DNA of 64,000 bases from JAKFWI01 sp031399165. GTDB lineage: Bacteria; Pseudomonadota; Alphaproteobacteria; Caulobacterales; Aquidulcibacteraceae. Positions 60,245 through 64,000 of the stretch are shown one piece after another (the stretch's first letter is position 1; each line of letters begins with the position of its first letter). The stretch covers positions 1-64,000 of the forward strand of contig JANNOO010000043.1 of NCBI GenBank assembly GCA_031399165.1, written 5' to 3'. Below the pieces are notes generated by a model, which was not told the DNA's origin, did not search any database, and worked only from the letters and a program-made list of their open reading frames with translations. The position numbers and the translations under genes were made by a program.

Positions 60245-62047
60245 ATGCACGCCTACAGGTCTCATGATTGCGGCGCCCTGCGCGCGGCTGATGTCGGCAA
60301 AACGGTCCGCCTGTCCGGCTGGATTCACCGCAAGCGCGATCATGGCGGCCTGCTTTTTATCGATCTGCGCGATCATTACGGCCTGACCCAGCTGGTGGCG
60401 CTGCCGGGCGGAGCGGCGTTCGGCGTGTTCGAGCGGCTGCGGGCCGAGAGCGTGATCTGCATCACCGGCAAGGTGGTGGCCCGCGAGGCGGAAACCGTGA
60501 ATGCGGGCCTTCCGACCGGCGAGATCGAAATTCGGGTGGAAGCGGCGGAGGTGCTATCGGAGGCTGCCGAGTTGCCGCTGCCGGTTTTTGGCGAGCCGGA
60601 CTACCCGGAAGAGATCAGGCTCAAATACCGCTACCTCGATCTGCGCCGCGAGAGCCTGCACAAAAACATCATCCTGCGCACCAAGGTGATCGCCTCGCTG
60701 CGCAAGCGGATGATCGAGCAGGGGTTCACCGAATTCTCGACGCCGATCCTGACGGCGTCCAGCCCCGAAGGTGCGCGCGACTATCTAGTGCCCAGCCGCG
60801 TGCATCCGGGGAAGTTCTACGCGCTGCCGCAGGCGCCGCAGCAGTTCAAACAGCTGCTGATGGTCGCCGGGTTCGACCGTTACTTCCAGATCGCGCCATG
60901 CTTCCGCGACGAGGATGCGCGCGCAGACCGCGCCCCGGGCGAGTTCTACCAACTCGATCTGGAAATGAGCTTCGTCACCCAGGAAGACGTGTTCACCGCC
61001 ACCGAGCCGGTGATGCATGACGTGTTCGAGGAATTCTCGGAGGGCCGCTGGGTATCGCCCGCGCCGTTCAGGCGGATTCCTTACAAGGAGTCGATGCTGA
61101 AGTATGGCTCGGACAAGCCGGACCTGCGCAACCCGATCGAGATCGTCGACGTCACCGACATTTTCGCGAGCGACGAGGTCGAATTCAAAGCGTTCAAGGG
61201 CAAGACTGTGCGCGCTATTCCGGCGCCGGGCGCAGCCGCGCAGCCGCGCTCGTTCTTCGACAAGCTGAACGATTGGGCGCGCAAGGAATTTAAAGCGCCC
61301 GGCCTCGGTTACATCATCTTCGAGGGCGACGAAGGCAAAGGCCCGATTGCGAAATTCGTACCTGTCGCGCTGCAGAAGAAAATGGCGGAACGCGCAGGTG
61401 TGAAGTCAGGAGATGCGCTGTTCTTCGCCGCCGATCAGGAATTGCCCGCCGCGAAACTCGCTGGCGCGGCGCGGTTGCGGATTGGTGAGGAGCTTGGCGT
61501 CACCAAAACCGAAGGCTTCCACTTCTGCTGGATCGTCGATTTCCCGATGTATGAGTGGAGCGAGGAAGAAAAGAAGATCGACTTCAGCCACAACCCGTTC
61601 TCGATGCCGAATTACGACAAGGACGCGTTCATGGCGCTCGATCCCGGCGACAAGGACAAGATCCTCGGCATCACCGCGTTCCAGTACGACATCGTCTGCA
61701 ATGGCGTGGAGCTTTCCTCTGGCGCGATCCGGAACCACCGCCCGGACGTGATGCTGAAAGCATTCGAGATCGCGGGTTACGGGCCCGAAGTGGTCGAGGA
61801 GAAATTCGGCGGCATGCTGAACGCGTTCCGCTTTGGCGCGCCGCCGCACGGCGGCATGGCGCCGGGCGTGGACCGCATGGTGATGCTGCTCGCGGGGCTC
61901 AACAATCTGCGCGACGTAATCGCGTTTCCCATGAACCAGCAGGCGCAGGATTTGCTGATGGGCGCGCCTTCTGACCCTACGCCGAAACAATTGCGCGAAC
62001 TGAATTTGCGGGTTGTCGCGCCGGAAGCGAAGAAGCCGGCGACCTAA
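60245..62047 (+). CDS. aspS: Aspartyl-tRNA synthetase, probably non-discriminating
   Basis: 600 aa, bacterial type. The anticodon domain has VRLSGWIHRKRDHGGLLFIDLRDHYG, class II motif 2 is CFRDEDARADRAPGEFYQLDLEMSF, an inserted GAD-type domain lies around residues 300-420, and motif 3 is GVDRMVMLLAG. His in RDHGG takes the place of Leu found in discriminating enzymes such as that of E. coli. This fits the non-discriminating type that also charges tRNA-Asn for later amidation, as most alphaproteobacteria do. GGAG precedes the ATG. Confidence 0.95.
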   Translation: MHAYRSHDCGALRAADVGKTVRLSGWIHRKRDHGGLLFIDLRDHYGLTQLVALPGGAAFGVFERLRAESVICITGKVVAREAETVNAGLPTGEIEIRVEAAEVLSEAAELPLPVFGEPDYPEEIRLKYRYLDLRRESLHKNIILRTKVIASLRKRMIEQGFTEFSTPILTASSPEGARDYLVPSRVHPGKFYALPQAPQQFKQLLMVAGFDRYFQIAPCFRDEDARADRAPGEFYQLDLEMSFVTQEDVFTATEPVMHDVFEEFSEGRWVSPAPFRRIPYKESMLKYGSDKPDLRNPIEIVDVTDIFASDEVEFKAFKGKTVRAIPAPGAAAQPRSFFDKLNDWARKEFKAPGLGYIIFEGDEGKGPIAKFVPVALQKKMAERAGVKSGDALFFAADQELPAAKLAGAARLRIGEELGVTKTEGFHFCWIVDFPMYEWSEEEKKIDFSHNPFSMPNYDKDAFMALDPGDKDKILGITAFQYDIVCNGVELSSGAIRNHRPDVMLKAFEIAGYGPEVVEEKFGGMLNAFRFGAPPHGGMAPGVDRMVMLLAGLNNLRDVIAFPMNQQAQDLLMGAPSDPTPKQLRELNLRVVAPEAKKPAT

Positions 62048-62331
62048 TGATCAGCGCCATCAGCGGGGAAAAGATATCAAGGCAGCGAGCCGGAGAGGGT
62101 AATGCGAACTCCGCGAGAGGGTTTCGAAGAGTTCCTTCTGGTGGTCGTAGGACAGGCTCCGCTGCAAACGAGCGAAAAGCGGACAAGGTGCTGTTGTTGC
62201 GGCTCGATTGCGGCGACGCGGTTCCAGGGTTCGCGTCAATTCTGGATTGATCCCGAGAGGCTTGCCATGCAGGTTTTCTCGGAGGTCGAGCTGACCTGCT
62301 AGCACTCATGCAACACCTACCGGACGAAGCG
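62048..62331. other. Intergenic region between aspS and the ModA-like gene
   Basis: 284 bp. Short reading frames exist on both strands but none has a ribosome-binding site or recognisable protein. No T-tract terminator was found after aspS. Nothing else specific was seen. Confidence 0.5.
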
Positions 62332-63105
62332 ATGAGCAAATTACAACTAACGCGCAAGCAAACGATCAGTGTCTTGATCGGGGGCATGGCCGCGATCGTC
62401 AGCGGCCCGGCATCCGCGCAGGGCGAACTTGTGGTCTATTGCACGATCGCGACGCGAGAGGTCGTGCAGGAATTAACGCCTGCGTTTGAACGCGCGACAA
62501 AACAGAAGGTCAGTCTCACGGTCGATGGCGGGCCGGCGCTGTTCCAGCGCATTGCCGACGGCGCCAAGGGCGATCTTTTTGTTGGGCCGGAAGAATTCTC
62601 CGGCCCGCTCATCCAGCAGGGCAAACTTGCGCGCAATGCGACCACGGCGTTTGCCCGCTCAACCATAAGCCTGGCGGTTCGTGAAGGCGCCGCCGTTCCG
62701 GACATCACTACGCCGGAGAAACTCAAGGCCGCTTTGCTATCGGCAAAGACGGTTTCCTACAGCGCCGGCGTCAGCGGCCTGCAGTTCGTCAGGATCATGG
62801 AGCAGCTCGGCATCGCCGGGCAGGTTGCGGGGAAACTGGTCAGCCCCGAGCCCGGTGAGCTTGTCGGCGCGGTGGTGGCGCGGGGCGGCGCCGACATTGG
62901 CGTTCAGCAGCTCAGTGAAATGCTGCCGGTAAGCGGCATTCGCATCGTTGGATCGCTCCCCGCGGAACTGCGACAGCCGATTATATATGGCAGCACGCTT
63001 TTTCTGGATGCGAAGCAGCCCGTTGCGGCGAAAGCATTCGCCGACTTCCTGCGTTCGCCCCGGGCCCGGGAGTTATTGCGCAAGAAGGGTCTTGAGCCGG
63101 CCTGA
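62332..63105 (+). CDS. Periplasmic substrate-binding protein, ModA-like
   Basis: 257 aa. A signal peptide (about 1-32, ending SAQG) leads to a type-2 periplasmic binding fold: LVVYCTIATREVVQELTPAFE, DGGPALFQRIADGAKGDLFVG, then GADIGVQQLSEML and the C-terminal KAFADFLRSPRARELLRKKGLEPA typical of ModA relatives. ModA binds molybdate, but the ligand-binding residues cannot be verified by eye and no modB or modC gene follows, so another small anion or organic ligand is possible. An earlier in-frame ATG (62308) would add eight residues. Confidence 0.75.
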   Translation: MSKLQLTRKQTISVLIGGMAAIVSGPASAQGELVVYCTIATREVVQELTPAFERATKQKVSLTVDGGPALFQRIADGAKGDLFVGPEEFSGPLIQQGKLARNATTAFARSTISLAVREGAAVPDITTPEKLKAALLSAKTVSYSAGVSGLQFVRIMEQLGIAGQVAGKLVSPEPGELVGAVVARGGADIGVQQLSEMLPVSGIRIVGSLPAELRQPIIYGSTLFLDAKQPVAAKAFADFLRSPRARELLRKKGLEPA

Positions 63106-63173
63106 GCAGCACTGGCTTTTTGTCGCGCGCAGTGGTGGGTGCTTCGTCCTTGTGACGTTGGAGAAGTTATCAA

Positions 63174-64000
63174 ATGACTGACCAAAGCTCCTCAAGCCGA
63201 GCGCTTTGGCTTGCCTTCGCAACCGTGTGCATGGGCGAGTTAATGATCGTTCTGGACTCGACGATTGTGAATGTCGCTTTGCCATCGATCCGCGAAAGCC
63301 TGGGGTTCAGCGAATCCGGGCTTGTGTGGGTCGTGAACGCCTACCTCCTCACGTTTGGCGGCTTTCTGCTTCTCGGCGGACGTCTTGCCGATCTGTACGG
63401 GCAACGGCGGCTTTTCGTCGGCGGCACGGCCGCGTTCACAATCGCCTCGGTCGTTTGCGGTCTAGCGCCCAACGACACCGCTCTCGTGGCTGCGCGCGCC
63501 TTACAGGGGTTGACCGGCGCGGTAGTCTCCGCAGTGGCGTTGGCGCTGATCATGCGGCTGTTCGCTGAAGGTCCAGAGCGTGTTCGCGCGATGGGCTATT
63601 TCGGATTCATCATGGCCGGAGGCGGCAGCATTGGCGTGCTGTTGGGCGGCCTCATAACCACGCTGCTGGATTGGCGCTGGGTGTTTCTGGTCAACCTTCC
63701 TATTGGCGTGGCGGTCTGCGCTCTTGCGATGCGTTTCATGCCGCCCGATGAGGTCCAGACAAAACCGCCGCGTCTGGATATAGCGGGCGCCGTCACGATC
63801 ACCGCATCATTGATGCTCGCGGTCTACGCGGTCGTCGGCGCCGAGCAGACGGGCTGGGACGCGCCGCAGACCCTGAGCATGATTGCCGTCGCACTCGGCC
63901 TGCTCGGCCTGTTTGTTTTCATCGAAGCCAAAGTCATCGACCCGCTCGTGCCACTCAGCCTGTTTCGGCTTCGCAATGTCACAACCGCCAATATCATCGG
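63174..64000 (+). CDS. DHA2-family MFS multidrug efflux transporter, 5' part (runs off window)
   Basis: 275 codons are present and the frame is open to the window end. It begins MTDQSSSSRALWLAF; the first segment ends with the DHA2 motif IVLDSTIVNVALPSI. Then WVVNAYLLTFGGFLLLGGRLADLYGQRR carries motif A, and ALQGLTGAVVSAVALALI with GVLLGGLITTLLDWRWVFLVNLPIG carries motif C. This is the EmrB/QacA type with 14 membrane segments, a proton-driven drug exporter. The ATG has GGAG 10 nt upstream and lies 68 bp after the ModA-like gene on the same strand. Confidence 0.88.
   Translation, partial: MTDQSSSSRALWLAFATVCMGELMIVLDSTIVNVALPSIRESLGFSESGLVWVVNAYLLTFGGFLLLGGRLADLYGQRRLFVGGTAAFTIASVVCGLAPNDTALVAARALQGLTGAVVSAVALALIMRLFAEGPERVRAMGYFGFIMAGGGSIGVLLGGLITTLLDWRWVFLVNLPIGVAVCALAMRFMPPDEVQTKPPRLDIAGAVTITASLMLAVYAVVGAEQTGWDAPQTLSMIAVALGLLGLFVFIEAKVIDPLVPLSLFRLRNVTTANII

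Noticed and set aside
62060..62305. A small minus-strand gene downstream of aspS
   Set aside because: The 81-codon frame has no ribosome-binding site, no family resemblance and an amino-acid mix typical of chance frames.
1..64000. tRNA, rRNA, CRISPR arrays and insertion sequences
   Set aside because: No cloverleaf-like sequence with a conserved T-loop in intergenic regions, no regularly spaced repeats and no transposase were recognised; a dedicated tRNA scan could still find a missed one.

Overview
The window is a GC-rich stretch of chromosome (low 60s % by eye) from an alphaproteobacterium. Gene order points that way: rpsF-rpsR-rplI-dnaB-alr-mlaEF-radA-cvpA-purF, fabD-fabG-acpP-fabF-mltG-yicC-gmk, lptF-lptG-lptD-surA-pdxA-rsmA, pepA-holC-ndk and DUF2066-hdaA-ppk-ppx-rnd-aspS are all typical of that class. 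Within it a Caulobacterales/Hyphomonadaceae-type organism seems most likely, but this is inferred from synteny and not proven.

Region 1 (1-2.6 kb) holds the 3' end of a sulfatase, a membrane-anchored formylglycine-generating enzyme that would activate it, and a membrane-attached endonuclease/exonuclease/phosphatase-family protein. Region 2 (3.0-15.5 kb) is an exopolysaccharide cluster. It contains an undecaprenyl-phosphate sugar-1-phosphate transferase, several GT4 and GT2 glycosyltransferases, a tyrosine autokinase/chain-length protein with a coupled metallophosphatase, a rare glycosyltransferase-flippase fusion and a Wzy-like polymerase. Together they would start, extend, flip, polymerise and size-control a surface glycan. 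No outer-membrane export protein is visible in the window.

Region 3 (15.5-23.7 kb) carries an orphan HWE histidine kinase, an ArsC-like protein, panB, the yfgM-bamB-der group, a short-chain dehydrogenase and purF. Region 4 (23.7-32.6 kb, mostly minus strand) is the cvpA-radA / mlaF-mlaE-alr-dnaB / rplI-rpsR-rpsF block. It is interrupted by a small plus-strand island of lower GC (25.8-27.1 kb) that encodes a nucleoside-deoxyribosyltransferase-like/winged-helix protein and two unknown small proteins. Region 5 (32.8-39.3 kb) is a DUF29 gene followed by fatty-acid synthesis, mltG, yicC and gmk. Region 6 (39.3-47.1 kb, minus) is envelope biogenesis: LPS export (lptF, lptG, lptD), surA, pdxA and rsmA.

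Region 7 (47.2-62.0 kb) holds pepA-holC-ndk, a secreted protein of unknown function, purM, a pair of large related hairpins between the divergent purM and DUF2066 genes, then hdaA, ppk, ppx, a pseudouridine synthase, rnd and aspS. The window ends with a ModA-like binding protein without a transporter and the start of a DHA2-type drug efflux pump. No tRNA, rRNA, CRISPR array, prophage or insertion sequence was recognised.

The most unusual points are the lower-GC island inside a conserved block, the two hairpins that differ in sequence but keep their pairing, the glycosyltransferase-flippase fusion, an altered G4 motif in the second GTPase domain of Der, and two genes whose -10 element sits exactly where a leaderless transcript would begin.
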